A stretch of 22,647 bases of DNA from Sergeia podlipaevii (Eukaryota; Euglenozoa; Kinetoplastea; Trypanosomatida; Trypanosomatidae): NCBI GenBank assembly GCA_030849805.1, contig JASANZ010001893.1, forward strand, positions 1 to 22,647, given 5' to 3'. How positions within the stretch are numbered: position 1 is the stretch's first letter; each line of letters starts with the position of its first letter. The position numbers and the translations under genes are program-made. The notes beneath the pieces are model-generated. The model was not told the origin of the DNA, ran no database searches, and saw only the letters and a program-made list of their open reading frames with translations. Below, piece after piece: positions 7,952-16,679 of this stretch.

Positions 7952-9454
7952 CTACACTCCAGTGACACATAACTTCTCCCATGCCCGCACGATGTTGGCG
8001 TCGTGATCATGGTAGTACTTCAACGACTTGAAACGCTTATCATCAAGATCTACCACCGCGACATGATACAAAGGACGATCTGGGAAGCCATAATCGACTA
8101 GCACACCGCCACCAGCACTCTCCGTGACCTTCGCTGCTACTCTCCCCGCCATTCCTTCGTTGAAACGCTCCTCCCCTTCCTCCTCTGACTGTGCGGCACG
8201 TGTGACAGATACGATGATAGACACGTCCCTCGCTGTAGTGCAGGTGAAGAACCTCGTCAGGCACTCTGCAAACGTCAGTAGTGGCATCACCTCCTCAAAA
8301 GTCTCTTCCTCCTTCTTCTTGCCTGAAGCAGATGAAAAAGAGCTGGAAAGCCCTTGGCAGGCGCACATGCTCTCTGTGTCAGGAGATGACAGCGCCGTCG
8401 CCACTAGCCAACGCACCGATGCTGGATCTCTCGCCAACGACCACTGATATAGCAACTCCACATCAAGTACAGGGAGTGCTGGCTCGGCAGCCGTCTCTGC
8501 ATTTTCGCCGCTTACTCCTCGCCGTTGTTGTTGTTCTTTGTCCTTCTTCGCAGTGCCATAAAGCTGCAGGTGGCGCAGGGCGGGTAACACGCCAGAGGCA
8601 TCGATCGCATCCGCAATGCCATTCAGAAATGGTCGAGGCAAAGCACCGTGTACCCCGCCAGGATCAGCGCGAAGCTCTCCAGGTTGCAGCACGCGAAGAT
8701 GTTTACGCGGCTGAGTTGCGGAAAGACGCTCAAGGCCCTCGCGTGTGGAGAGACCCTCTGTGAAGATATAGTTTGGGCAGTACGACGCCCTGGCAGAGAT
8801 GCTGCCCTCTGGACCGCCACCACCTGCAACTGTCTTCAAATGTTTGTAGCAGCACATTTGAGAAAAGCGGCAAAAAGTACGCTTGCACGTGTGCAGACGG
8901 TACCTTCTCCCATCTGCTACCAGCCCCACCACGCGTGGTGAGATCCAGGCACTCTTCGGCTTCAGCTCCAGCACTACTGTTGAAGTAGTCGCATGCGTAA
9001 CCCAAGTGGGGGGCCGCAAGAAGCTACGCATCAACGTGATCTCACGTGCGGACGCAATGATACGATGAAGATGCGCTGGTGTGGCGGCTAGTACGCTCGT
9101 GCGTAAGTCAGTATACCCAGCGCACGGCTGCAGTGAAGGCGTGGGACAAGAAGATGATGAAGAAACATCACAGTTATCCTTCTCAACAGAAGAACAAGCA
9201 CCGTCAGCTATAGAAACAGTAAGACGAGGTCCTGTGAATGCGCGCAGCGCGGTCAGGCATGTCGCATCCTCCCTTGCCGTGGTCTCACCCGCGCACACGC
9301 GAAGCACCACCCACTCGCACTGACAGAGCTCTGCCTCGTCTGCATCCAGAAAGTTCCCTTCTGAATAAGACAAAACACTAGAGGAGTGCTTGCGTAGGAA
9401 AGAAACTGGCACTTCAAGCACAACATTCCTTCTCCCAGCGCCTACAAACTGCAT
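7952..9454 (-). CDS. IPK1: Inositol-pentakisphosphate 2-kinase (500 aa)
   Basis: This enzyme phosphorylates the 2-position of Ins(1,3,4,5,6)P5 to make InsP6. Family motifs are in order: a β-strand VVLRVCA (49-55) at the nucleotide-binding N-lobe, ELKPK (163-167) carrying the two motif lysines, CRFSQMCCYKHLK (195-207), YCPNYIF (225-231), ARDVSI (408-413) with the aspartate, and VDLDDK (468-473) near the C-terminus. Low-complexity insertions (Ser/Cys ~95-112, Gln/Glu ~305-325, Lys/Glu ~378-388) separate them. The glycine-rich nucleotide loop expected near the N-terminus is poorly recognisable. Start choice: an in-frame ATG at 9520 lies upstream of the T10 tract and its AG at 9496-9495, so it should not be in the mRNA; the ATG at 9454 follows with a 40-nt 5' UTR. 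Stop TAG... the frame closes at 7952. The family call is firm; activity is inferred. Confidence 0.88.
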   Translation of the reverse strand: MQFVGAGRRNVVLEVPVSFLRKHSSSVLSYSEGNFLDADEAELCQCEWVVLRVCAGETTAREDATCLTALRAFTGPRLTVSIADGACSSVEKDNCDVSSSSSCPTPSLQPCAGYTDLRTSVLAATPAHLHRIIASAREITLMRSFLRPPTWVTHATTSTVVLELKPKSAWISPRVVGLVADGRRYRLHTCKRTFCRFSQMCCYKHLKTVAGGGGPEGSISARASYCPNYIFTEGLSTREGLERLSATQPRKHLRVLQPGELRADPGGVHGALPRPFLNGIADAIDASGVLPALRHLQLYGTAKKDKEQQQRRGVSGENAETAAEPALPVLDVELLYQWSLARDPASVRWLVATALSSPDTESMCACQGLSSSFSSASGKKKEEETFEEVMPLLTFAECLTRFFTCTTARDVSIIVSVTRAAQSEEEGEERFNEGMAGRVAAKVTESAGGGVLVDYGFPDRPLYHVAVVDLDDKRFKSLKYYHDHDANIVRAWEKLCVTGV

Positions 9455-9976
9455 ATGCAACTTGGTGCGTAGCGCAGTAGGCGTATAGTGTAAACTCAAA
9501 AAAAAAATTGTTAAGAACATATAGTAAAGAGAAGAAAAAGGCCATAAAGAAAAAAAACCGAGAAAGAAAAAAAAAATGGATTTGATGCAAAGTGTGATTT
9601 ACGTCTAAAGCAACATACGCTAAAAAAAAAACTGATAAAAGTATGCAAATCGGATTAAAAATAGAGGAACCGAAAAAGACGACAAAAAACACGTGCTTTC
9701 TTTTCTTTTCATCCTTTTTTTTTTTTTAGTGCAAGTGACGCCAACACACAAAAATGACTGGCTCCTTAGATGCCAAAGTGCATGGCAAACGTACAATTAC
9801 AGTAGCTGTCACAATGCGAAAGCATCAATTAAAGCAGGTGTAATAAAAACCCCCTTGATAGGGAGAAAAAAAAAAAACTGTAAAAGGCACCTACGTAGTC
9901 GCACCAACACACAAAAAAAAAAGTGTGAGAGGCAAATGGGAGTAGAAGGAAGAACAAGGCAGTAGTTGATTAAAAC
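9455..9976. other. Intergenic region, helical-repeat protein to IP5 2-kinase
   Basis: AT-rich spacer with A-rich stretches at 9535-9575 and 9865-9878, and a T run at 9714-9727 on the plus strand. No gene is supported. Confidence 0.55.
9495..9507 (-). promoter_or_regulatory. Predicted spliced-leader acceptor for the IP5 2-kinase gene
   Basis: A T10 tract (complement of 9498-9507) is followed by AG at 9496-9495 on the coding strand. This places the 9520 ATG outside the mature mRNA and selects the ATG at 9454. Confidence 0.55.
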
Positions 9977-12900
9977 TCACCTCTTCTTGGGACTTGCCTG
10001 AACAGGCAATAGCGAAGACGGCGGCGTGCATTGCGCCTGGCGTTCCACGAGTACCCTCAATACTAACGCAGCCTCCCCATCACTCGAACTGCCTAATGTA
10101 CTAGTGTCATAGCCAGACCGCTTCAGAACCTCCACCACGCGCAGGCACTCCGCCCAGTTCCAGTCAGCCACCAATAAACGTAGTTTGGCTTCCATCGCGT
10201 GACTTGTCCGCGCCACAGCCTCGCTGCCCTCTTCTTCTGTCTCTTCCCGCAACATTAAAAGATCAAGTGCTGCCCGCCACTTCATCTCCCCGAGCATCTC
10301 ACTGCACCACGCCACCGCCTGTTCGGGGTATCCGCGCAAGAAGCGACGTGTACCAAGCGCCGCCCCAGTTGCTGAGCCAGGCGTCAGCCGCAAGCACGTC
10401 ACCAGTGCTGCGCGCTCCGCGCAGGTTGGCTTGCGCAAGCGTTTAAAGCATTGTAGCGCCGCGAGCCAGTCATCCGTCGCATCTCTCGCCACATCTAGCA
10501 GCCGGGACGTTAGGGAAGCCGGCACCGGCACCTGGCAGCGCCGCGAAAGCTCGTAGTGTGCAGTGCCAAGCAGGAGCAGTGAACTGGCAGGATCTAGAGC
10601 CCGAAAGGTGTCGCGGTGCTCACGACGATCCTTCAAAAGCGCCGCGCTGAGCGCTGGGTCCTGCATGAGACGCTGATAGAACTCTGCCGCCGCTCTCTGT
10701 ATGGGAGACTGATGTGTGGCTGCCTTCTGCAATAGCAACGTTGCGGTAGCGTGATCTGCAATGCCACCCAGCATGTCCTCCATCACAGTTGCGTCATCCA
10801 TGTCAAAGTTAAGGATGTCATCCAACTCATCGTCCACAAGCGCCTTCTCGGGCTCTGTGGTAGAGCCAAGCTGCTGCTCACACACGTCTGCCTTGCTCTT
10901 CACGTCCTGTGTGTTTAGAGGAGATAACGTCAGTGTCACCCGGTCGGTCTTCACCTTGGAATCCGGTTTACTTCGCAACAAAGTCTCTAGGACAGCATCG
11001 CTCTCCAAAAACTGCCGTAGCATCACAACCAATGGCAGCACGAGCAACTTGGAAATACTACTGCTGCTGCTGTTGCTGCTACCGTCGCCATAGCTACTAG
11101 ACATGCTTGGTGCGGTGAGCATCCAGTACCTCAATATGGCACGAAGTGCCAGCACAGGATCCACATCGACGGAAACATCAGCATCTTGCAAGAGTCGCCT
11201 TCCGCGCACAGCGCCCGCAAATGTCAATATACTCTGAGCCAGGTAAGAGTAGGGCACCAGTTGTGCTGCCTCACGCATGGCACTCAATGGAATATCCGTC
11301 TTGGTCATGACCAGTACCACCCAGTGCTCGTGCACTACCGCGAGTCCATCGCGATTGATAGTTGTCGTGCTCGCCAGCTCTACAAGAGCAGCCAGTGCTG
11401 TCTCCCATGAAAGTACGCGCAGCAAACGCTGCAGGCCGTGTGCATCTAGATCGCTGGGACCAACCTTCGCCACCCCACACGCCCGCACACACTGCGTCAA
11501 GGCGGACTCATCCGTGAGAAGACTAAAACTAGCGCCTAATAGCGCTCGCCTGCGTTGCAGCACTGACCCTGACAAGTGGTGGCTCTTGCCGCCTTGAACT
11601 GTATGACGCAGCAGCTCCTGTGAGGTCTGCCTCGCATCACCGCGCAGCAGCTCCTGCACAAGTAGAGACAGAGGTACTTCTCTGGTGAAGTCACGGCTGG
11701 TTTTCTGTGTGTAGCTTGTGCTACGAGAGAGCATCTGCAGGCTGCGGATCTGGCTGTGCACGCGCCTGGCAAGCCGCGCGGCCACTGTGCTAGGCGCCTG
11801 GTACGTCACGTGCAGTGCAGTCTCCTCTCTCTCCAGAGCAGCAGCAAGTGCTGAGAAGGAAGACTTGGAAGAAACGGAAGTTGAAAAGGCAGCAGTGCCC
11901 GTGTGGTGCGAGACGCTGCTGTGCGTCTTGTGTGTCTCTTTGCCCCTCTGATGATGCATGCGCGAGTAGTGTCGCAAAGCGGTCTCCCACATCCCAAGCA
12001 ACGCCAGAGCATCGAGCCCTGCCGTCAGTGCCTCAGGACATGCGTCCAGACGCGCCGCTGGCACCGCACTCAGTGCCTTCACAGCCGCCATCGCGTCGAG
12101 AGAGGTTCCAAGAGCAGTGGAAGCCTTCAGCGCAGCAACTGTAAGGCCACTGCGCTCAGGTCCAGGCAAGTCCACGCAACCCTTCGCAGTGATCTTTGCC
12201 AGTGCCTTCACAAGCGCTAGTCCGCTGCTGTTAAAGTTGTTGTTGTTGCTGCTGTTGCTGCCGCCGCCACGAGTACGTATCTGATGAGCAATTGATTGAC
12301 ACAAGCGATGGCAGTCCTCCGTCGAGCGAGCCACTTTGGCATACATTGCTGTAGCAGAGGCATCATCGTTCAAGATTCCATTTTTGTTTTGCTGGATGCG
12401 TACGGCATGAGAAACTGCACTGCAACTGTTGTGATGCGCACGCAAGCTAGCAGAAATGACTTTGAGAAAGTACGCTTGATCCTTCTCAGAGGCGCATCCA
12501 AATACTAAATGGCTGTGCTCAGAGCTCTGAAAAGTGTGTGGCTGCACTTCACCAAGTGAATCTTCACCGCTCTCGGTCTTGAGCTTGGCCGATAAAAAGC
12601 ACCGCAGCCTTTCATAGCCCGGGAACGTACCCGCGCCTCCTCCCTGCATGATCGAGAGTGCCTGAACAGTGCGAGCCACCTGACGCCAATCTCCATGTAA
12701 AGCGTGAGCAAGCAGCTCAGCCGCCGTCAGCTGGGCATACAGCACCGCGCCTTTATCAGTTGAAAGAGGAGCCGTGAGTGCGCAGGCCGCCCTCTCATAA
12801 GCCAGCACTTCACTGGGGAGCTGACATTTGGGAACAGAGGCTAGCAGGGGCCTTGTAAACGGGGAAGCAAGGTCATACGCCCCGGCCGCACAGCCCAAAG

Positions 12901-14326
12901 CAAGGGCAGCGCGCCACTGCCCGCGACTTGCAAAGCTGGCGAGACGACGTGTGAGAGCGCCAGCGTACATGCGGGGGGCCACGTGTTGAAGAGCGTTAGT
13001 TGACACCAGTACGCCACTTGACTCCAGTGGGGGGATCGCCTCTAGCAGCGGACGCAGAACGCCATACGTCTGGTGTGCTGGGGCCAACTGAATAAAGTCA
13101 TCGATTGGCTTCCGCCATGCTGGTGTCTCACCCGTCCCGTTCGCAGCAGCGCCAGACGTCTTTAATATAGATGGACGATCAAGTCTAGTTAAATAGGCGG
13201 CCCTCGCAGCATCAGAGTTCGGAAAGTGATGAACAACCGCCAATGCGCAGCGCCAGTAGGGAGCCGAGCGTACCGCGACGGCTAGCTCGTACTCTGTCAG
13301 TCGCCGTTGTGGATGCCGCTGCTGCGCAGATTCACTCCCTTCCTCCTTTTGCTGTACGCTTTCCTCATTGCCGTCGCCTTCCTCTGCGCTCCTACCTGAC
13401 TCTGCAGCACCACACCATGCCAGCGCACGTGCCCAGAGCATGCGGTCACTCACGTACTCTTCCATAGCCCGGCGTGCACTAAGTCGTACTGCAGGGTCCC
13501 CCTTCACTACAGTCAGCGCCGAGGCCCAATCCCCAACGCCGGCGTGCAGCCGCGCGTAGCCAAGCGCAAGGTCCTCCCGCGTCCGCTTACTGACGGTGTT
13601 GCGGGAAAGCAGGGAAGCGTGCTTGCATAGCCGCAGCGCCATCGCACTTGCAGTGCTACTGCTGCTGTCTGTTTTAGAGACAACCTGGCGGGTACCCGCC
13701 TCGCCAAGTGCATAGAGGTGTAACAGCACATCCGCTGGTACGGGGAGCACGCCGTGAAGCTCAGGCCGCGGCCGTAATGCGGCTGCCAGCTGTTTAGCAA
13801 ACTGAACAGTGTCTGTGCACGCCCGTAGCGCCTTATAAATGCGCGTCATCTCAGGTGTTGGCGTTTCCCAGGAAGCCAGCACGCATAGCGAAAAATTCCA
13901 AGGACGGTGCTTCACTTTTCTCCTGATGGCAGTCTGCTGTTCAGCAGGCAACACAGCGAGCTGTGCTGGAGCGAGGCGTAGAGCATCTAGCCAAGGCACC
14001 CGCTGCCGACGCAGTGCGCGCCAGATAAGATCTGAATGAGGCCTTGCGCCTAGCAGTGCCTTTGCAAACTCGGAATCGCTCTTTCCATCTTGACTACCCG
14101 CGCTAGAGCGTGGCAAAGTGTCTTTGCAGCTGACACTGCTCGTCTCTAGAGCGCTCACCGTGGTGCTCAGTAGGTCCACTGCGCGGGCGGTGTGACTGCA
14201 CGGCGGTAGCAGTAGCATTTCCTCCCACAAGCCTAAGAGCACCTTGGCCGCGGCTGCCGTTGTACCCGCGGAAACACCAGGCGGTGGCGTGCCCTGCTTT
14301 GAGAGCCACCGGATAGTCCTCTTCAT
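9977..14326 (-). CDS. Large helical-repeat (PPR-like) protein, probably mitochondrial (1449 aa)
   Basis: No exact family recognised. The N-terminus (MKRTIRWLSKQG) is basic, amphipathic and free of acidic residues, as in mitochondrial presequences. The body is Ala/Leu-rich and helical, with recurring W-x-x-A-L motifs of the kind common in trypanosomatid pentatricopeptide-like mitochondrial proteins: approximately 267 (GDWASAL), 359 (YWRCAL), 469 (QWRAAL), 545 (GDWRQV), 780 (MWETAL), 975 (SWETAL), 1348 (KWRAAL) and 1390 (WNWAECL). Low-complexity insertions are a Ser/Asn stretch near 695 and a Ser-rich stretch near 1082; an acidic segment (DDELDDILNFDMDD) lies near 1175. A role in mitochondrial RNA processing, editing or mitoribosome assembly is plausible but is inference. 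The frame runs upstream only to a TTG, so the ATG at 14326 is used. It is followed downstream by the IP5 2-kinase after a 0.5-kb gap. Confidence 0.8.
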   Translation of the reverse strand: MKRTIRWLSKQGTPPPGVSAGTTAAAAKVLLGLWEEMLLLPPCSHTARAVDLLSTTVSALETSSVSCKDTLPRSSAGSQDGKSDSEFAKALLGARPHSDLIWRALRRQRVPWLDALRLAPAQLAVLPAEQQTAIRRKVKHRPWNFSLCVLASWETPTPEMTRIYKALRACTDTVQFAKQLAAALRPRPELHGVLPVPADVLLHLYALGEAGTRQVVSKTDSSSSTASAMALRLCKHASLLSRNTVSKRTREDLALGYARLHAGVGDWASALTVVKGDPAVRLSARRAMEEYVSDRMLWARALAWCGAAESGRSAEEGDGNEESVQQKEEGSESAQQRHPQRRLTEYELAVAVRSAPYWRCALAVVHHFPNSDAARAAYLTRLDRPSILKTSGAAANGTGETPAWRKPIDDFIQLAPAHQTYGVLRPLLEAIPPLESSGVLVSTNALQHVAPRMYAGALTRRLASFASRGQWRAALALGCAAGAYDLASPFTRPLLASVPKCQLPSEVLAYERAACALTAPLSTDKGAVLYAQLTAAELLAHALHGDWRQVARTVQALSIMQGGGAGTFPGYERLRCFLSAKLKTESGEDSLGEVQPHTFQSSEHSHLVFGCASEKDQAYFLKVISASLRAHHNSCSAVSHAVRIQQNKNGILNDDASATAMYAKVARSTEDCHRLCQSIAHQIRTRGGGSNSSNNNNFNSSGLALVKALAKITAKGCVDLPGPERSGLTVAALKASTALGTSLDAMAAVKALSAVPAARLDACPEALTAGLDALALLGMWETALRHYSRMHHQRGKETHKTHSSVSHHTGTAAFSTSVSSKSSFSALAAALEREETALHVTYQAPSTVAARLARRVHSQIRSLQMLSRSTSYTQKTSRDFTREVPLSLLVQELLRGDARQTSQELLRHTVQGGKSHHLSGSVLQRRRALLGASFSLLTDESALTQCVRACGVAKVGPSDLDAHGLQRLLRVLSWETALAALVELASTTTINRDGLAVVHEHWVVLVMTKTDIPLSAMREAAQLVPYSYLAQSILTFAGAVRGRRLLQDADVSVDVDPVLALRAILRYWMLTAPSMSSSYGDGSSNSSSSSISKLLVLPLVVMLRQFLESDAVLETLLRSKPDSKVKTDRVTLTLSPLNTQDVKSKADVCEQQLGSTTEPEKALVDDELDDILNFDMDDATVMEDMLGGIADHATATLLLQKAATHQSPIQRAAAEFYQRLMQDPALSAALLKDRREHRDTFRALDPASSLLLLGTAHYELSRRCQVPVPASLTSRLLDVARDATDDWLAALQCFKRLRKPTCAERAALVTCLRLTPGSATGAALGTRRFLRGYPEQAVAWCSEMLGEMKWRAALDLLMLREETEEEGSEAVARTSHAMEAKLRLLVADWNWAECLRVVEVLKRSGYDTSTLGSSSDGEAALVLRVLVERQAQCTPPSSLLPVQASPKKR

Positions 14327-14971
14327 CAACGCATGGAAATAAATCAAATAAATTAAAGCGAGCTATGTATAGTTATATGTGTCTAAGGTTACTTGGGGGG
14401 AGGGAGGAAACACACCCACACAGACAGCAGTATAATGCGTGCTCTACAAAATGCAACTTATCTCTTCCAAAAAAAAAAAAAAAGAAACAGAGAGTGCCCT
14501 ATTATTCGTCCCCTAAAAAAAAAAAAAAGTGGCAAACTATATATATATATATATATAGGGGTTTGTCACAATGTTGCGCTGACACTTGATTGGTATGTAA
14601 GTTCCCTTTGTTGAAGGTTCCTCCAAAAGAGAAAAAGAGAGAAAAAAATGCAAGATAATTAGAAGAAAAGATATGAAATGAAAAAATGCAAAATAGGAAA
14701 ATTCATTCAGTTTATATATATATATATGCTGAAACGTCCCAAAGGAAGTACACAATACTCTACACCTTTTATTTTGCACAAGCACACGCATGTACCTCGC
14801 TCTCGTGCGACATTTAAAGCGCTTTTAACAACCTATATCATCCAAAAAGCCACAAACAACCACACCTGCCATCAAGTCCGCTCAATGAAGACAAAAAAAA
14901 AGCAAAAAGATACAATTTTAATCCAAAGCAGCATTATGCATGTAAGCAACAGAAACGCATCTCATATATAC
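14327..14971. other. Intergenic region, uL13m to helical-repeat gene
   Basis: AT-rich spacer holding two A runs (14468-14482, 14515-14528), AT runs (14538-14557 and 14711-14727) and A/G-rich stretches. These probably serve as 3' UTR and splice signals. No gene seen. Confidence 0.6.
14392..14410 (-). promoter_or_regulatory. Possible spliced-leader acceptor for the helical-repeat gene
   Basis: A C/T-only tract on the coding strand (complement of 14394-14410) is followed by AAG. Further AGs lie between here and the ATG at 14326, and stronger T tracts lie upstream at 14468-14482 and 14515-14528, so the choice is uncertain. Confidence 0.3.
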
Positions 14972-15580
14972 TTAGCTCATGAACTGGTTTGGCTTCCAGC
15001 GGCGCTGGAACGTGGGGTCAGTGTACTTCCAACCGCTGATCTTGTGATCCTTCCAGATGAGAGGAGACGGGTTCTTGTCGCCATGGGGGTGAACTGCGTC
15101 CTCGTACAGCCAGGCCTTCTCCAACGGCGCCACACGTGTCTTGAGCTTGCGCACAAAGTGCTTATTGACCTCGTCCTTCAGATACCACCACATGATCATG
15201 CACGGATCGCGCTCATACATTTCAGAAAGACGCACTCGATACTTGCCGCCAGGGTACGCGGTCTCCCAGGTGATTGGTACACGCACCCATGAGTCGCCAG
15301 TCATGACAGCGTCCTTGATGTTGGTGATGATGACGTGATCGCCAGTAAGCATGCCGGGAGTGAAGTCCGGTCTGTGCTGGCCAGTCATGTACATAGCCGC
15401 TACTTTGGCCACGTGAGGGAGCTGTTCACCCTTGGCGTCAAGCACCCACCAGCGCTCGCCCTCACGGCAAAGCCACTGCTTGGACATGTCGTTGTAAATA
15501 GGAAGTCCCTCGGGATGAAACTTGTGACGTCGTAAGACGCTCTTAAAGGGAGCGTTGAGTAGCGAAGAGCGCTGCAGCAT
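14972..15580 (-). CDS. uL13m: Mitochondrial large-subunit ribosomal protein uL13m (202 aa)
   Basis: A uL13 core is visible from WWVLDAKGEQLPHVAKVAAM (44-63), through the GQHRPDF segment (68-74), to GDHVIITNI at 80-88. This matches the W-x-V-x-DA, K/R-P-x-F and GD-x-V-x-x-N pattern of uL13. Length exceeds the bacterial protein because of a basic N-terminal extension (MLQRSSLLNAPFKSVLRRHK) suited to mitochondrial import and a C-terminal extension rich in Trp and Lys, as expected for trypanosomatid mitoribosomal proteins. The start ATG at 15580 lies only 3 nt after a strong polypyrimidine-AG, so no upstream start is possible if that acceptor is used. Stop TAA at 14972. The only alternative would be cytosolic uL13, whose sequence is distinct. 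Confidence 0.9.
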   Translation of the reverse strand: MLQRSSLLNAPFKSVLRRHKFHPEGLPIYNDMSKQWLCREGERWWVLDAKGEQLPHVAKVAAMYMTGQHRPDFTPGMLTGDHVIITNIKDAVMTGDSWVRVPITWETAYPGGKYRVRLSEMYERDPCMIMWWYLKDEVNKHFVRKLKTRVAPLEKAWLYEDAVHPHGDKNPSPLIWKDHKISGWKYTDPTFQRRWKPNQFMS

Positions 15581-15583
15581 ATC

Positions 15584-15608
15584 CTAAAAGAAGAAGAAGA
15601 AAAAAAAC
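15584..15608 (-). promoter_or_regulatory. Predicted spliced-leader acceptor for uL13m
   Basis: An uninterrupted pyrimidine tract on the coding strand (complement of 15586-15608) ends in TTTTAG at 15585-15584, followed by GAT and then the ATG. The implied native 5' UTR is 3 nt plus the spliced leader. Confidence 0.6.
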
Positions 15609-15829
15609 TATGTATAGTGTTTATGTTTTATATATCTTTAAAAAAAAAAAAATGTATAGTTGAGTTGCGTGTCGTGTATTTATTTATGTATGACTCTCAG
15701 ATATACTATACACACACAACAGACACGAGAGAAGACTCTTCCTCGCACCTTCTCACACACGGCTCCCCTTCTGTAGAAGTGTGGAAGCGCAAACTATACA
15801 AAATATGTATCTACCAAAGTAAGCGTGTA

Positions 15830-15880
15830 TTATATATATATATATATAGATATATAGATAGATAGATAGATAGATAGATA
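15830..15880. repeat. Compound TA / GATA microsatellite
   Basis: A TA run passes directly into about seven GATA units in the 5' flank of uL13m. Confidence 0.95.
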
Positions 15881-15958
15881 GGTGGCATGTGAAGAAGAAG
15901 AAAAAAAGAAAAAAAAAGAACGAACATTTCAGTAAAGCAGGACGAAGATACCTTCACC

Positions 15959-16177
15959 TCAGTGCAGGTACAACGTGAAAGTGACATAGTGAAAAGGAAG
16001 GGCTATGAGCAGCACCTTCTCTCCTCTTGTTATCCTCACATGAAGGCTGTCCCTCGCCTGTGGGGGCCACAATGTTGCTTCGGAAGGCAAATGCAAACAA
16101 AAATGTAATTTGCTATTGCTTTCGTTGTTGTTGTTTTTCATTTCTTCAAAAAGATAATCATCAGCATCACTCATCAT
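15959..16177 (-). CDS. Possible small ORF, unknown (72 aa)
   Basis: A frame opens with ATGATG at 16177, encodes an acidic start (MMSDADDYLFEEMK), an Asn run and a hydrophobic C-terminus (GEKVLLIALPFHYVTF), and ends at 15959. A T12 tract lies about 40 nt upstream, but the first AG after it falls just inside the frame. No family is recognised and chance is a serious alternative. Confidence 0.2.
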   Translation of the reverse strand: MMSDADDYLFEEMKNNNNESNSKLHFCLHLPSEATLWPPQARDSLHVRITRGEKVLLIALPFHYVTFTLYLH

Positions 16178-16436
16178 CAAAAAAAAGGGGGTGCGCAAAG
16201 ACCCCGGAAGAGAGAAAAAAAAAAAAGGCCACCCCCTATCCTACAACATAACTGCACTAGAGCTACCTAATAAAACAAAACATGACCGACGACAAAACAA
16301 GAATGATACCGAAGAAGGGAAAAGGAAAGTAACGTCAGATAGCAGTAAACAGAAGAATAATTGATATATCTGCTACACGCGTGACGTCACCTTCAACCTA
16401 CACAAGCAATCCCCGCACAGTACCAAACGCAAGTTA

Positions 16437-16480
16437 CAATAACAATAACAACAACAACAATAATAATAATAATAATAATA
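16437..16480. repeat. AAC/AAT trinucleotide repeat
   Basis: Interrupted AAC units pass into about seven AAT units in the 3' flank of the V-ATPase A gene. Confidence 0.9.
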
Positions 16481-16679
16481 GTAAATCCAATCGACTCAAC
16501 AACAACTGCACAACAAAATGTATAAATAAAAACGATATGATTCAAGATATGCATGGTAACTACGCACGTCCGCATGCACACACCGCCGCTATCACGTCAA
16601 TAGTCTTCCCTTTTTTTTCATTAATGTTTTTTCTTTTTCTCTCTATCAGATGGGCTGCACGTGCATGTGTATAAGGAGC

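Larger units (their letters stand above)
15581..16679. other. Intergenic region, V-ATPase A to uL13m
   Basis: A 1.1-kb spacer with microsatellites (TA 15830-15848, GATA 15849-15880, AAC/AAT 16437-16480) and an A12 run at 16215-16226. A more GC-balanced stretch at about 15930-16100 carries a possible short minus-strand frame, listed separately. Confidence 0.55.

Noticed and set aside
9455..9520. N-terminal extension of the IP5 2-kinase from the ATG at 9520
   Set aside because: The extension is encoded by the T10 tract and its flanks, upstream of the predicted acceptor, and looks like translated splice signal (Phe/Leu rich).
15833..16480. Microsatellites considered as a CRISPR-like or satellite array
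   Set aside because: Simple 2-4 base units without spacers; ordinary slippage repeats.
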